Positions 1-10,742 of a stretch of 64,000 nt of DNA are shown here, in pieces. The stretch is from assembly GCF_034140825.1 (NCBI RefSeq), contig NC_089037.1:2019501-2083500 (forward strand). Direction: 5' to 3'. The notes beneath the pieces were generated by a model that saw nothing but the letters and a program-made list of their open reading frames with translations, searched no databases and was not told the origin of the DNA. Position numbers and translations under genes: made by a program. How positions within the stretch are numbered: the stretch's first letter is position 1; each line of letters opens with the position of its first letter. This DNA is from Oryza sativa Japonica Group (Eukaryota; Streptophyta; Magnoliopsida; Poales; Poaceae).

Positions 1-389
1 AGTACTTGTTACTACCAAATATCTTTTCCTTTTGATTATAGAGAGATGCATTCTGTTTTGTTTTTTGGAGGAGAGATCGCTCTTGATCATCACAATCAAC
101 AGAAAAAAAGGAACGACGCGAGGATCCCTCGTGCCGAAACAGAATCAGCATGAACTCTAATGATAGTTTCATTATATGAAAAACTCACCTAATGCTAAAC
201 TACATTGTCGTCAACAATTAATTGGCGGCCATTATTTCATCATCCAGCCTCTAATGGATTCTAGAAAAAAAAAGAACATATGCATTCCAATGGATTCTAG
301 AAAAAAGAGAACAAAAATCTCTAGTGGACTAACCACGCATATGCATGGATCTTGCATGCAGACGGACGGCGGTGGAATTAACGGGTGGA
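1..389. other. Downstream flank of the phosphate transporter gene
   Basis: AT-rich sequence that probably includes the 3' UTR of the minus-strand phosphate transporter. A 12-base direct repeat, each copy followed by an A-rich run, occurs at 253-264 and 289-300 (period 36). An octamer fitting GNATATNC, the PHR-binding P1BS consensus, is at 337-344, but it lies downstream of the gene and may be chance. No other gene seen. Confidence 0.5.
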
Positions 390-1970
390 TCACGGCTGGC
401 CGACCTCGTTCTCCCGTGACATCTCCTCGAGCGACTTGCCCTTGGGCTCCGGCACAAGGAAGGTGAGGAGGAAGCCGAGCAAGCTGCAGCCGGCGAGCGC
501 GAAGAGCGAGTTGCGGACGCCGATGCCCGGCGGGTAGCCGTGCGCCGCCGCCTTGGCCGGGACGGGGCTCTGCGCCAGGTACAGGAACCCGAAAGACCCG
601 ACGATCGCGCCCACCTTCCCCGACGCCGCCGATATCCCGTGGCACGTCGCGCGCAGCCTCGCCGGGTATATCTCCGCCGGCACGATGAACGTCGTCGCGT
701 TCGGCCCGAAGTTGGCGAAGAAGAAGGTGAGCGCGTACAGCACCACGAACCCGATCTGGTTCCCCGCCGCCGTCCAGTGGTCGTACGGCACCGCCAGCGC
801 CAGCATGAACGCCGTCATCACGAAGAACCCCGCCGCCTGGATCTTGAACCGCCCGACCACGTCGATCAGCGCCACCGTGAACCAGTAGCCCGGCACCGTC
901 CCGCACAGCGCGATCAGCGTCTGCGCGCGCGCGATGTGGTACAGCTCGTCCAGCGCGCTCATCGTCTTCGCCTCCGGGATCCACCCGATGGCGCTGAAGA
1001 TGTCCTTCTGGAACAGGTTCTGGGAGTAGTAGGCGATGTCCAGGAGGAGCCACGTCGACGTCGTGCCCAGGAGGTGGAACCCGTGGCGCCGCGCGAACTC
1101 GCCGGAGAAGAGGCCGAAGGGCTTGCTGGTGAAGGGCTTGTCCACCGGCGAGGCCATCTCCGCCTGCTCCGCCGTGATCTTCACCTGGAGCACCTTGGAC
1201 ATGTCGGCCGCGGCGCGCTCCGCGTTCTTGGCGACGATGGCGGTGTACCGCGCCGTCTCCGGCATCCTCATCCGCCAGTAGAAGGTGAGCGCCGCGGGAA
1301 GCGCGCCGAACATGAGGATGAGCCGCCACACGTAGTCGGCCTGGGGCGGGGTGGACGCCGCCGGGTCGGCGGCGAACGGCGGCGCGGGGAACCGGCTCCT
1401 GAAGATCGCGGTGATCCCGATCGCCACCGCGCCGCCGGCGAGGATCCCGAACCCCTGCATCGCGAACACGGCGGCGATGAACGCCCCGCGCGTCCGCTTG
1501 TTCGCGTACTCCGACATGATGGTGGCGCTGAGCGGGTAGTCGCCGCCGATGCCGAAGCCGAGCCAGAAGCGGAAGAAGCAGAGCGTGGCCATGACGCTCG
1601 TCGGCGTGTCCCCGAACGACAGCCCCGACGCGACGGAGCAGATGATCATCAAGAGCAGCGTCATGCCGTAGACGCTCTTCCGGCCGACCCTGTCGCCGAG
1701 CCACCCGAAGAAGAGCTGCCCCGTGAGCGTGCCGACGAAGGCGACGCCGTTCACGGCCGCCGAGACGTTGGGCGGCAGGCTGCCCGGCTTGGACGCGCCG
1801 TCGGCGGTGTAGTAGACGCGGCCGATGAGCTTGGTGACGAGGGAGATGCAGAAGAGGTCGTAGGCGTCGGTGAAGAAGCCCATGCCGGCGATGACGATGG
1901 CGGTGAAGTGGTACCACTGCGTCTTGGCGCTGTCCAGCGCGGAGAGCACGTGCATCTGATCGCCCGCCAT
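390..1970 (-). CDS. PHT1-7: High-affinity inorganic phosphate:H+ symporter, PHT1 family
   Basis: Single-exon gene for a 526-residue plasma-membrane phosphate/proton symporter of the major facilitator superfamily, the usual length for plant PHT1 proteins. The PHT1 signature [13 protein letters not shown] is at residues 142-154. The TM1 motif FFTDAYD (D35, D38), the loop GDRVGRK after TM2 (from residue 92), and DIAYYSQN (D311), which supplies phosphate- and proton-handling residues in the family, are all intact. Twelve hydrophobic segments flank a polar central loop at about 235-295. The C-terminal tail keeps [10 protein letters not shown], the region where CK2 phosphorylation controls ER exit in rice paralogues. 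The ATG at 1970 gives the family N terminus (MAGDQ...). The family assignment is firm; the specific name rests on recalled length and neighbourhood. The gene is divergent from the zinc-ribbon gene, and a P1BS site upstream fits phosphate-starvation control. Confidence 0.93.
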
Positions 1971-2002
1971 GGCGGTGACGCTGCTGCTCCGGCGGTCAAA
2001 GG

Positions 2003-2033
<31 letters not shown>

Positions 2034-2736
2034 CTTCCTGCCTCGTAAATGGCGGCGAGGGAGTGAGCTACAGAGAGATGGAACAGGTGGTTGGTTGCTA
2101 TGTATACGCGGGTGACGCGAGAATATTCCGAGTTCATATCCTTCATTTTTCTCGGGAGAATGCAACGCCTTCTCCCTCCTTTCCAGCAACAAGTTTTGAC
2201 GGGCTCGCATCGCAATCGCATGGCTCTGCGTGTTTTGGATCCATATCCCATTAGCTTATCGCCGTACTACACACGAGACGTGCAAACCTGCAGATTTTGT
2301 TACTTGTTATGTATATACTCTGATGATCACATGATACACATGATATGTGTTTGCCGATACAATTCGTAACAACTCTGCTTCCAAAATTCGGATTGATTGT
2401 TGAGACAAATCTCGTAGAACACGGAACGGAGAGAGAGGAAGCAACGGCTAATGGGCCGGGCGATCCAAAACAAACTGGACCTGAATGGGCCGCACCGTAT
2501 TCCGTCGTGAAACCATTGCGAAACTCGAAAAAACATGGCGTCTTGGCTTTGACTTCTCACCATAGAAGAACCTTCTCATGGTCGTAGCAAGAAATTCCAG
2601 TCCAACGCGGCTTCGCTTCCGGTGCCGTGTCCTCCCTAGAAATCATCGTCCCTAAATTGGACAAAATTACACTGAACTACGCAGATCCATCGTTGCGACC
2701 ACGCAGAAGATCTCCGTGCTCGGGTGGCGCGGCGGG
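1971..2736. promoter_or_regulatory. Divergent promoter interval between phosphate transporter and zinc-ribbon gene
   Basis: About 770 bases between two divergent start codons. It holds a (CT)n microsatellite at about 2003-2023, which is (GA)n in the transporter leader, and a P1BS-like octamer at 2311-2318. No ATG-initiated frame here resembles a known protein. Each half presumably carries a separate core promoter; I could not place a convincing TATA box for either gene. Confidence 0.55.
2311..2318. promoter_or_regulatory. P1BS-like site (PHR-type MYB binding)
   Basis: GTATATAC fits the palindromic consensus GNATATNC bound by PHR1/OsPHR2. It lies 341 bases upstream of the transporter ATG, in the range usual for PHT1 promoters. 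The consensus is short, so chance occurrence is possible; its position in front of a PHT1 gene is what gives it weight. Confidence 0.5.
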
Positions 2737-3153
2737 ATGGCGTCCTCATCGGCGGCGGCGGCGACGTACCGGTGCGCGGAGTGCGGGGCGGACCTGAACC
2801 TGACGGCGGCGCAGCTATACCCGGAGGGGGTCTACTTCGAGGCCGGCAACAAGGGGACGCTCTCCTTCTCGTGGGTGGACGAGTCGCGGCTGCGGTTCGC
2901 GCCGGAGGACAAGATCCGCCCCTTCTTCGAGACGCTCAACTACTGGGGGATCCAGCGGAAGCGCACCCGCATCAGCTGCGACGCCTGCGGCCGCCTCCTC
3001 GGCTACGTCTACGACGACGGGCCGCCGGCCATGGACGGCACCGGCCAGTTCGGGATGGGCCCCAGCCAGGTCATCCCTCGCCGGCCGAGGTACCGGATCA
3101 AGACCAAGGCCGTCACCGTGGTCAATCCTCCGGCTACCGCACCGTACAGATGA
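2737..3153 (+). CDS. Small zinc-ribbon protein, At4g08330-like family
   Basis: Single-exon 138-residue protein. Two CxxC pairs, C13/C16 and C81/C84, are separated by about 64 residues and probably form one split zinc ribbon. Between them are conserved-looking blocks (GTLSFSWVDESR, NYWGIQRKRT), and the second pair runs into GRLLGYVYDD. This matches the plant-specific family typified by Arabidopsis At4g08330, described as a putative chloroplast protein of unknown function. The C terminus is basic. I chose the ATG at 2737; an in-frame GTG 21 bases upstream is not a plausible plant start. The N terminus is Ser/Ala-rich but short for a transit peptide, so plastid location is uncertain. No biochemical role is known to me. 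Confidence 0.82.
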   Translation: MASSSAAAATYRCAECGADLNLTAAQLYPEGVYFEAGNKGTLSFSWVDESRLRFAPEDKIRPFFETLNYWGIQRKRTRISCDACGRLLGYVYDDGPPAMDGTGQFGMGPSQVIPRRPRYRIKTKAVTVVNPPATAPYR

Positions 3154-3501
3154 GATGAAACCTTGTACATCAACATCGTAGTAGCGTTCGGTGTTACAAG
3201 TAGGACATGTAAAACGTATTCCATTGTGATCTTGGTTCGCCGTTGTTGCAAATAAATAAATTGTAGTAGTACTATGGGATGATGAAACCGATGAGAATTA
3301 TGGTGTGGTTTCTTTGTAAATCAACGCAATTTCTTGGTAAATCCAGTCTCCGGTTTGCCACATACTAGTAGCACGGTGGCACGGTGCCCATCGGCTGGAT
3401 ACCGACCCAACCAGGTCAAGAATTGGGGATCTCACCCAAATACCCAACTCAGGAGCAACGCAACGGTAAATAGACGGGACGAGGGGAAGAATAACCCAGC
3501 C
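3154..3501. other. Intergenic spacer between zinc-ribbon and LYR genes
   Basis: About 350 bases between two tandem plus-strand genes. It should contain the 3' UTR of the upstream gene and the promoter and leader of the LYR gene. No repeat or extra gene was seen. Confidence 0.5.
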
Positions 3502-3981
3502 ATGGCCGTCGCAGCACGCGCCTCCTCCTCCCTCCTCCGCGGCGTGGCCGTGTTGAGGCGGCGGCCGCCGGTCCGATCCATCCACGAGGGGCCCGACACC
3601 ATCGACGAGCTGCTCGACCGCCACCTCGCCAAGAAGTCCCCCTCCTCCTCTTCCGGGGCGCTCGACGGAGACGCGGCGGACGCCGAGGCGCGCCGCCGGC
3701 TGACGAGCTCGCGGCGGGAGGCGCTGGGGCTGTACCGGGACATCCTCCGGGTCACGCGGCTGTTCGAGTGGCCCGACGACCGCGGCGTCCCGTGGCGCGA
3801 GGTGCTGCGCGCCAACGCGCGGCGGGAGTTCGAGGAGGCCCGCGGCGAGCGCGACCCGGAGGTGGTGGCGCGGCTCCTCATCGGCGGCCGCGACGCCGTG
3901 CAGCAGGCGCTCGACCGGCTCGCCGAGGCGTCCCGCCGCATGGTCGAGGCAGAGGAGGCCAAGCGCCGCGGCGGAGCATAG
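3502..3981 (+). CDS. LYR-motif (Complex1_LYR) mitochondrial protein
   Basis: Single-exon 159-residue protein. An Arg/Ala-rich N terminus (MAVAARASSSLLRG...) looks like a mitochondrial presequence. The LYR tripeptide is at residues 77-79 in EALGLYRDILR, and a downstream Phe (F110) and helical region complete the three-helix LYR fold (about 70-142). LYR proteins act with acyl-ACP as small assembly factors for Fe-S clusters and respiratory complexes; this one resembles the plant group containing At2g39725, whose client I do not know. The ATG at 3502 is preferred because the frame, though open upstream, has no presequence-like residues there. The gene is convergent with the PPR gene. Confidence 0.82.
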   Translation: MAVAARASSSLLRGVAVLRRRPPVRSIHEGPDTIDELLDRHLAKKSPSSSSGALDGDAADAEARRRLTSSRREALGLYRDILRVTRLFEWPDDRGVPWREVLRANARREFEEARGERDPEVVARLLIGGRDAVQQALDRLAEASRRMVEAEEAKRRGGA

Positions 3982-4518
3982 CTGAAGTGCGGCTACATGC
4001 CGTTTCGATGCGTTTCATATGCTTAATTTTGTTCTGAAGTTTGTATGAAAACGAGTAAAACTTGGCCTTGTGTCAAGCAAATGTTCTTCTAAATCTCTAA
4101 ATTCTGTTTTGTTAAGAATTGCAAATGAAAGTAGTTTTCTGTTAAATTTCATTATTGAATGATGTGTGGTACATGGAGCTATGTGATTCAGAATCTTCAC
4201 TCGAAAAGAATGGACTTTGTACATCATATCAATGTGTTACAGTATTAAGAGGAGGTTCCTGTCCAGTGTGCATATTCACCCTTTCACTTTGAGCCGCTGC
4301 TACCGGAGTAACACTGTACCAGTACCTGGGAATTGATTTCTCGTCTATGTGCCCCCCGAAAATTGATACAGCTGTAGCATTTGGACTCATACTCGATGGT
4401 TCATCTAAGCTGTGACTTTATGATGATATTTTGCCACAACACCTATTCATTCAGGCGTTCCATTGGTGTTGCCGAAGGTGTGAAGAACATTGTCAAATAC
4501 TGAAACAGTGATATCCAT
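3982..4518. other. Convergent spacer between LYR and PPR genes
   Basis: AT-rich sequence that should hold the 3' UTRs of both convergent genes. No gene, MITE or RNA gene recognised. Confidence 0.5.
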
Positions 4519-6864
4519 TCACCAGTAGTCACCACAGCAACAAGAGCCATCAGAGAATTCATGATAGATCTTTGAGTCACCGACAACAATCCTCCGTCCT
4601 GAATATCTTGATATCAACTTCAATGCATGATGACAGTGGTTGCATATACGCACATTCTTCTTGACAAGAATAGGGGATCCAATCTCAGATGATATCAGAC
4701 CGAAGACAACAGCCAGCCTAACACTATGCTTATTAGGCATTGTGGTTGTCCTTGTTGCAACAGGGACGGGATAAGACTGATTCCTTGTGTCATCTGTTTC
4801 TTCAATCTTTCTAGACAGAATATTGGACACTTCATGAATCGTCCTGCTCTGCGAGTGAGACATATCCCCATTGGCAAAGCTACACGCCGTGCTATGAAGC
4901 TCAACAAGGCTTATTGGTTCTGTTCTTCGCAACCCCTTCTCTTTCATCAGCAATCTCACCCTCTCAACATCCTCCCATCTCCCAGCATCAGCATACATCG
5001 AAGATAGAACAATGTAGCAGCCTGTGTTGTCATGTTCCAGTTGGAAAATCCTCTCTGCTGCGTACTCAGCTATATCTATGTCATTCTGGTTCCTGCTTGC
5101 TGTAAGTAGGGAACCCCAAACCCTGGATGTTGGATCTATCGGCATGCTTTCAATAAACTGTAGCACCTCTCTAAGATCACCTTCTCGACCCAGAAGATCG
5201 GTCATGCATCCATAGTGCTCAATCTGTGGGATCATGCCATACTCTTGTAGCATTAGATTGAAGTGCATCCATCCTTCATCCACCAAACCTGATACACTAC
5301 AAGCAGTCAACACGGAGACAAAGGTACTCTCATTTGGTTGTAGACCATTATATTTCATCTCATCAAACATTTCCAGTGCAGTCTTTCCCTGGCCATGAAT
5401 TGCATAGCCCATGATCATTGTGTTCCAAGAGATGACATCCTTTGACACCATTTTGTCAAATATCTCCCTCGAGGCCACCACATCACCACTCCTTGCGTAC
5501 ATATGCAGAACTGCGTTCATAATGAGAGTGTTTTCTGCATAACCTAACCCGATGATGTAACTGTGAATTTGCCTGCAGTGCCTCAGCGATCCCAGCAAGA
5601 CGAATGCTGGTACTACTGTTGACATGGTGAAATAATCAGGATAAAGAGGTTGATTCAGTAACTCTAGGAATAGTGTAATGGCTTCTGTATACATCTCCTT
5701 GTACATGTAGGCAGCAATCATATTGTTCCATGAGACCAGAGTTTTGTTTGCTATCTTACCAAATATCTTTTCAGATGATTCCACTTTGCCAACTTTACCA
5801 TACATCTCAAGAAGAGCAGTCTCAAGCACCACATGTGGAAGAAACTGTCTCCGAACTACATAACCATGAACACTCCTTCCATACAGTGAACTTTCAGTTT
5901 GAGCACAGGCAGCCAGCAAATTGATAGCGGTGACCACCTCAACCTGGAGGCCCTCTGCCCTCATTTGCATGAAGCAATCAAATGCCTCATCAGGCCGTTC
6001 ATTCAGCGCATACCCACCAATCATGCAGTTCCATGTCACTACGGTCCTCAGCGGCATCGTTGCAAACACGCTCCTAGCATAAGCAACTTCGCCACATTTG
6101 CAGTACATGTCCAGAAGCGAAGTACCCACCTTGATATCCTGCTCCAGCCCGTGCCTGATCACATAGCCATGGATCTCTTTCCCTTGCATCGATGAAACTT
6201 CCAAGCAGCAAGCCGCGAGAGCGGCTATGATCCCAACGCTGTCATGTTGCACTTCTAGCGCATCATGCATCTCCTGGAAGCAAGCCAGTGCTAGTGACCC
6301 CAGCCCATTCGACACATACCCGTCCACCATTGTGTTCCACGTGACGATGTCCCTAACCGGCATTCCGTCGAACACCCTTTCGGCGTCCTCGACGAGGCCA
6401 AGCTTGGCGTAGAACGCGACGAGCGAGTTGCAGGTGTAGACGTCGTGCTCCAGGCCAAGCTTGATCACCATGCCGTGCGCCGCGCGGCCCTCGTCGAGAC
6501 CCCCGAGGCGCGCGCAGCACTTGACGACGACGGGGAAGGTGAAGCGGTCGGGGCGCGCGCCGTCCTCGAGCATGCCGCGGTAGGCCGCGAGAGCGCCGGC
6601 GGGGAGGCCCGCGTCGGCGAAGCCGCGGATCATGACGTTGTGGAGGAACGCGTCGGGGCCCCTGACGGCGGCGAGGGCCTCGACGGCCTCGTCCATGCGG
6701 CCCTCGGCGGCGAGGGAGACGACGAGGGACTTGGAGCTGCCGCGCTTCGGCGGCAGCCTGGGTGGGGGCTCCTTGGAGGTGGCGGGGATGAGGTTCTGGG
6801 AGGCGCAGGCGGTGGTGGTGGTGGCGCGAGCCGGCCGGGCCGCGAGGACGAGCGGCGTGGCCAT
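4519..6864 (-). CDS. PLS-class pentatricopeptide repeat protein with E, E+ and DYW domains (degenerate active site)
   Basis: Intronless 781-residue organelle RNA-binding protein. A Thr/Ala-rich transit peptide (about 1-45) is followed by P, L and S type PPR motifs to about residue 600 (recurrent NxMIxGY and YxKxGxVExAxxVF patterns), then E/E+ and a DYW domain ending in DYW at 779-781. Such proteins select a cytidine in chloroplast or mitochondrial RNA and deaminate it to uridine. The zinc-binding CxxC is present (C741, C744), but the deaminase HxE motif reads HSV at 713-715, so the catalytic Glu is replaced by Val; the PG box upstream is also degenerate. The repeats are intact, so it may work as a site-recognition factor that borrows a partner's deaminase. 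It resembles Arabidopsis At4g35130 by memory only. The first ATG supplies the transit peptide. Confidence 0.9.
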   Translation of the reverse strand: MATPLVLAARPARATTTTACASQNLIPATSKEPPPRLPPKRGSSKSLVVSLAAEGRMDEAVEALAAVRGPDAFLHNVMIRGFADAGLPAGALAAYRGMLEDGARPDRFTFPVVVKCCARLGGLDEGRAAHGMVIKLGLEHDVYTCNSLVAFYAKLGLVEDAERVFDGMPVRDIVTWNTMVDGYVSNGLGSLALACFQEMHDALEVQHDSVGIIAALAACCLEVSSMQGKEIHGYVIRHGLEQDIKVGTSLLDMYCKCGEVAYARSVFATMPLRTVVTWNCMIGGYALNERPDEAFDCFMQMRAEGLQVEVVTAINLLAACAQTESSLYGRSVHGYVVRRQFLPHVVLETALLEMYGKVGKVESSEKIFGKIANKTLVSWNNMIAAYMYKEMYTEAITLFLELLNQPLYPDYFTMSTVVPAFVLLGSLRHCRQIHSYIIGLGYAENTLIMNAVLHMYARSGDVVASREIFDKMVSKDVISWNTMIMGYAIHGQGKTALEMFDEMKYNGLQPNESTFVSVLTACSVSGLVDEGWMHFNLMLQEYGMIPQIEHYGCMTDLLGREGDLREVLQFIESMPIDPTSRVWGSLLTASRNQNDIDIAEYAAERIFQLEHDNTGCYIVLSSMYADAGRWEDVERVRLLMKEKGLRRTEPISLVELHSTACSFANGDMSHSQSRTIHEVSNILSRKIEETDDTRNQSYPVPVATRTTTMPNKHSVRLAVVFGLISSEIGSPILVKKNVRICNHCHHALKLISRYSGRRIVVGDSKIYHEFSDGSCCCGDYW

Positions 6865-7069
6865 GGCCGGGGTGGGGGTGGGGCGAGGCGGAGGGGCGGG
6901 GTTGTAGCGGGATATTTCTCTGTAGCTGTTTCAGAGGTTTATCCGACCAGGGAGAGGAAAGGAGAGAAGTAACGTGTCGTGGCAATTTGCCATCGTTTCA
7001 GGTCAGTTCAAAATTTCAAATGAACCAACCTCGATTATCCTAGGATTCAAAATGTGGCAGCTCAGTTTA
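6865..7069. promoter_or_regulatory. PPR gene leader and promoter
   Basis: Short GC-rich leader next to the PPR start, turning AT-rich by about 7000. No clear TATA box. A MITE begins 205 bases upstream of the PPR start codon, so the promoter is compact or includes the MITE. Confidence 0.4.
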
Positions 7070-7216
7070 GGCTGTATTTAGTTCCACACCAAAATTAGAA
7101 GTTCGAAGAAATTGAAACGATGTAACGGAAAAGTTGAAAGTTTATGTGTGTATGAAAGTTCGATGTGACGAAAAAGTTAGGAGTTTAAAGAAAAAAGTTA
7201 GAATCTAAACACGACC
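7070..7216. mobile_element. Tourist-like MITE (TTTAGTT-terminus family)
   Basis: A 147-base element with inverted ends GGCTGTATTTAG / CTAAACACGACC flanked by TTA direct repeats (7067-7069 and 7217-7219). The three-base T/A target duplication suggests the PIF/Harbinger (Tourist) group. Five relatives occur elsewhere in this window. No coding capacity. Confidence 0.7.
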
Positions 7217-7553
7217 TTAGAAAGGAGGAATTTCGTATGAATATTATGTCAATCAGTTGAATTTCGACAGGAACGTGGAGAATCGCACAAGATAAACCTA
7301 CATGTTTGTATATCACTTTTATCCCAAACCAAATATTGAAGTATACAGTTAAAAATCTGACGTTATAGTCTATTGGAACAACATACATGGTAGTGAATGC
7401 CTGAAAACTGGCATCACCATCCGCATGAGAAAGATTATCAACAAGATCGCCCCCAACTACAAAATTGTTCAAATTTCTGACGTAAGTCTCCCAGCTATTC
7501 TCAGTTGTTCTTAAGCAGGAAACGTCCTGCTGACGCTTCAACTAAACGCCTAA

Positions 7554-10460
7554 CTAGCCGCTTTGCTTCCTTTTCTGAGCCTGCAAAATGACAAGGCATT
7601 TGTTAGTTCCAACATAACACATTCTATGAGGCAAATGCCATCTAACACAAATTGCAGAACTACAATGTAAAAGAAGCTCAAAAAAATTTTAGAAACGGAT
7701 TCCTCGTTATTCATTAACCAACTGTGCAAAATAACATGCATATGTAGTACCTACCTAGTTACACCATGAGAAATGTAAATCTACACCAATGTAGATCCTT
7801 CTTGACAAAAGTAACAGTGCTAAACTCGTACAAAATTACCTCTTGAAGTTTACGGAATACTGATGCTTCCAAATCATTGAATCCAGTTCCACCAAGGTTG
7901 CTTGGCCTCGTTTCAGGTGTATGAGTTGACCTTGTTGGAACACCACCCGATTCTTGAACAGGAGCAACAATCAATGGGACAGAGAAAACATTGTACACAG
8001 AATGGTTTTGTAATGCTGATAGCTGTCAAAAGAGCAATTAGTATTTGTTAGAGGCATTGTCAAAAGTAACATAGAACAGGTAGTGAAAAAAGGAGATACA
8101 GGTTGGTAAAGATCCCGAGCATGATATAAAAACAAACCAAATGGCATTAATGTTAAACCATAAGAAAGAAAGCAACCCACAAGTCACATGTTAAAACGCA
8201 GGCTTGCACCTCGTAAAAATTGCTTATGAGTATGAACACTTATCTTGCTGCAAATCAAAACCATGATTCACTTCTATGTGATTGTTAAGACCCATTAGTT
8301 GCCTCAACTTCTAGAAGACGTAGTACACGGCTGAGAGTTCTGCCATACAGAGTGAAAATCCTAGTGTCTTTGGTTTTCTGTCAGACGAGATATTGTCGAG
8401 ACCAAAGTAAAAAAGGATAACTACTGTGGTTGACAGATGCACACCAAAACTATTTCCTCAAGGTCAACCGGGAAAATTTTCATGACTAAGGCATCCACAG
8501 TTACTATTCTGTACTTATTTTTAAAGATATTATGAAAAAAAAAGCAATACAAATTCTCTTATTCAATATTGTAAATCAGATAAATCTATTTTGAACAGCG
8601 GCCTACTAAATTTAACCTCGCATGTGCTGTTACACAATAATACATCAATTTGCAAGTTTACAACTCACACGGATGGAGACCAAGTGAAGAGGGTTGAAGC
8701 TCTTTCCCTGACCATCAATAGTTGGTTCATCTATTTTTAGATGGCTTGTAAATTGTAATGTCTTTTGGAACCTTTGTTCTTTTAGTCTATGTTGTTAGGC
8801 TGTTCTGGTTGCTTAGTAGCAGCAAGGGGGGATGGCGTCGCATGGAGTTGCTAAGCAAAAATCTGTAAGATGATGTCGGTGTGGGTCGCTGTAAAGACTT
8901 CAGTGACGTTTCCTCAATGAAATGGGAGAGGTCACCTCTCTTTCTCAATAAAATAAAATAAAGCAAGACTATCATACCCCCATTACAATGGCAAACAAAG
9001 CCTGAAAAAGGAGTAGAGAAACTGGACTTACTGCAGCCTCCTTGGAAGCCATGACAACAATTGCTGATCCCCTACTCCTTGATTTCCTTGTTTTGATAAC
9101 AACATCTTCAACTCCACCAAATTGCTTAAAGATCTCCTCCAGCTTTGCAGCATTATAATAATCTGCACCTCCTTCCCATGAAACCTTCAAAATCTTACCC
9201 TTGTCTGTTTTTGGTGCATCTTGTGGGGCTCCAGGTGCCTAGACAAAAAAAAATTGAATTGTAAAAGCTAGTTCTGTTAACTGCTACCAACGCATGAGTT
9301 TATAAGACCAGCCAGCATAGGCCTAGAAAGTTACTCCAAGTGTATTTTGATCATAAAAGAGGAGGCATGGGAGGAAGCTATGGTGTTTGAACCAGATAAG
9401 AGAAATTCACTTCATGCTCAATAATCTTAGCTAATGAAATAATTTTGCTGGTCATATTTGTTAGCAATATGTGAACCCAAAACTCAATTCTACAAACAGT
9501 CTATCAGTGATGTTCCACCTTCATGAGTCCCCTTTGATATACTTACAATCAATGTTTCTCTTTGGTGTTACCCTGACAGTAACCTAGAAGAAACATCCTT
9601 TGTAGGATGCGACTTACATATAGTATTCACAGTCCTTCCTATGCAATAATCTAGAAGTACTGTTTGTACAATATACTTGGAATCACTACCTGCTCAAGTG
9701 CTCATTCCTCCAAAGAAAAAAAAAGAGCAGTATGCTAGAATATCGTGTGCTTAATTTGCAGTATCTACCACCGTGCAGATTACTAGAACGCAGCAATTCC
9801 CCAACATCACATGGTGGCAATTCACGAGACAACAACATCCAGAATTCCAGAACGCAACAATTCCCCAAATTTCTAACCCTAACCGATGGTGATATAAATC
9901 CTACCCGAGGAAACAATTAAATCCAATCAAAACGATTCCATGTAATAGTTTCGACATTAGATAGAGAAAGAGGTTCGGATCCTTACCGAAGCGGGAGGAG
10001 TGCTTGAAGAGGCCGATTGCTTGGCAGCGAAGAACTCCTCGAGCTCGCGCTTGACGTCGGCGGCCTTCCGCTTGTCCTCGCGCCTAGCGGCCTCGGCGGC
10101 ATCGACGGCCTGGCCCGTGGAGGCGGCGCGCTCGCGCTCCTCTAGGTCGGACACGGCCTTCCGCCGCTTGACGCCGGAGGCGGCGGCGCGGGCGGCCGCC
10201 TCGCGCCGGCCGCGAAGGCGCGCGTCGAACTGGCGGCGGAGGGACTCGTCCCGGAGGAAGTTGTAGGAGCTCGCGAGGCGCTGGAAGTCGGCGGTGGCGT
10301 TGGGGTCGTCGGGGCGCTTGTCCGGGTGGCGCAGCCGCGACTGCGTCCGGTACGCCTTCTCGATCTGCTCGAGGGAGAGCCCCGCGCCCTCCTCGCCGGA
10401 GGGGAGGCAGAGCACCTCGTAGTGGTCGACGTCGTCGTCCTCCTGCCCCATCGCCGCCAT
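7554..10460 (-). CDS. DNAJC17-like J-domain protein with C-terminal RRM
   Basis: Four coding exons joined: 10460-9987, 9238-9032, 8022-7840 and 7580-7554, all in phase 0 with GT-AG introns, giving 296 residues. An N-terminal J domain (about 11-80) carries the HPD motif (LRHPDKRPDD) that stimulates Hsp70. A long charged helical segment follows, then an RRM-like fold (about 170-245) with ILKVSWEGG as a weak RNP-2-like strand and SRGSAIVVM as the RNP-1-like strand. This J-plus-RRM order is that of DNAJC17 (yeast Cwc23 is related), a spliceosome-associated co-chaperone, so a nuclear role in splicing is likely. The start is the Met of MAAMGQEDDD at 10460; a second Met is three residues on. The last exon encodes only AQKRKQSG before the stop. 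A hAT/LTR composite begins 283 bases upstream. Confidence 0.85.
8641..8962. repeat. Possible retroposon tail fragment in DNAJC17-like intron 2
   Basis: A T/G-rich stretch ends in a polyadenylation-like run (CTCAATAAAATAAAATAAAG) on the plus strand, reminiscent of LINE 3' ends. No flanking duplication was identified. Low confidence; it may be unique intron sequence. Confidence 0.25.
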
Positions 10461-10742
10461 GGATTCCGCGAATTTGCGAGCCCCAACCCCAAGTCGGTTT
10501 GATTCCGCGGCTACGAATAGTTGGTGAAAGAGGGGTTCAATTCCACCGCACCTCCACCGAGACAAACGCGCCGCTCGCTAGTCCGACTCCCTGGTGCGTT
10601 CCACTTCCCTGGCCAAGCCGAATGGAATCCCACCCTCGTCGTGGCGTATTTCTCTCTGGGTCTCGAACCCTACCAATTTCCGGCCTACCAGACGATGTAG
10701 CTCAAAATTGCTTCGGTAAAATTGTTGGAATGCACTCAACGG
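10461..10742. promoter_or_regulatory. Leader and promoter of the DNAJC17-like gene
   Basis: About 280 bases between the start codon and the hAT element. The leader open frame extends in phase upstream of the chosen ATG without another ATG nearby. No TATA box recognised. Confidence 0.4.

Noticed and set aside
540-2048. A 500-codon plus-strand open frame opposite the phosphate transporter, and a 561-codon minus-strand frame overlapping it
   Set aside because: Composition is Arg/Ala/Pro-rich nonsense produced by high GC at third positions; the PHT1 frame is unmistakable.
3009-3251. Minus-strand frame opposite the zinc-ribbon gene
   Set aside because: Antisense shadow with no domain.
6353-6985. 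Overlapping open frames on both strands at the PPR 5' end
   Set aside because: GC-rich shadow frames with no domain; the PPR frame explains the region.
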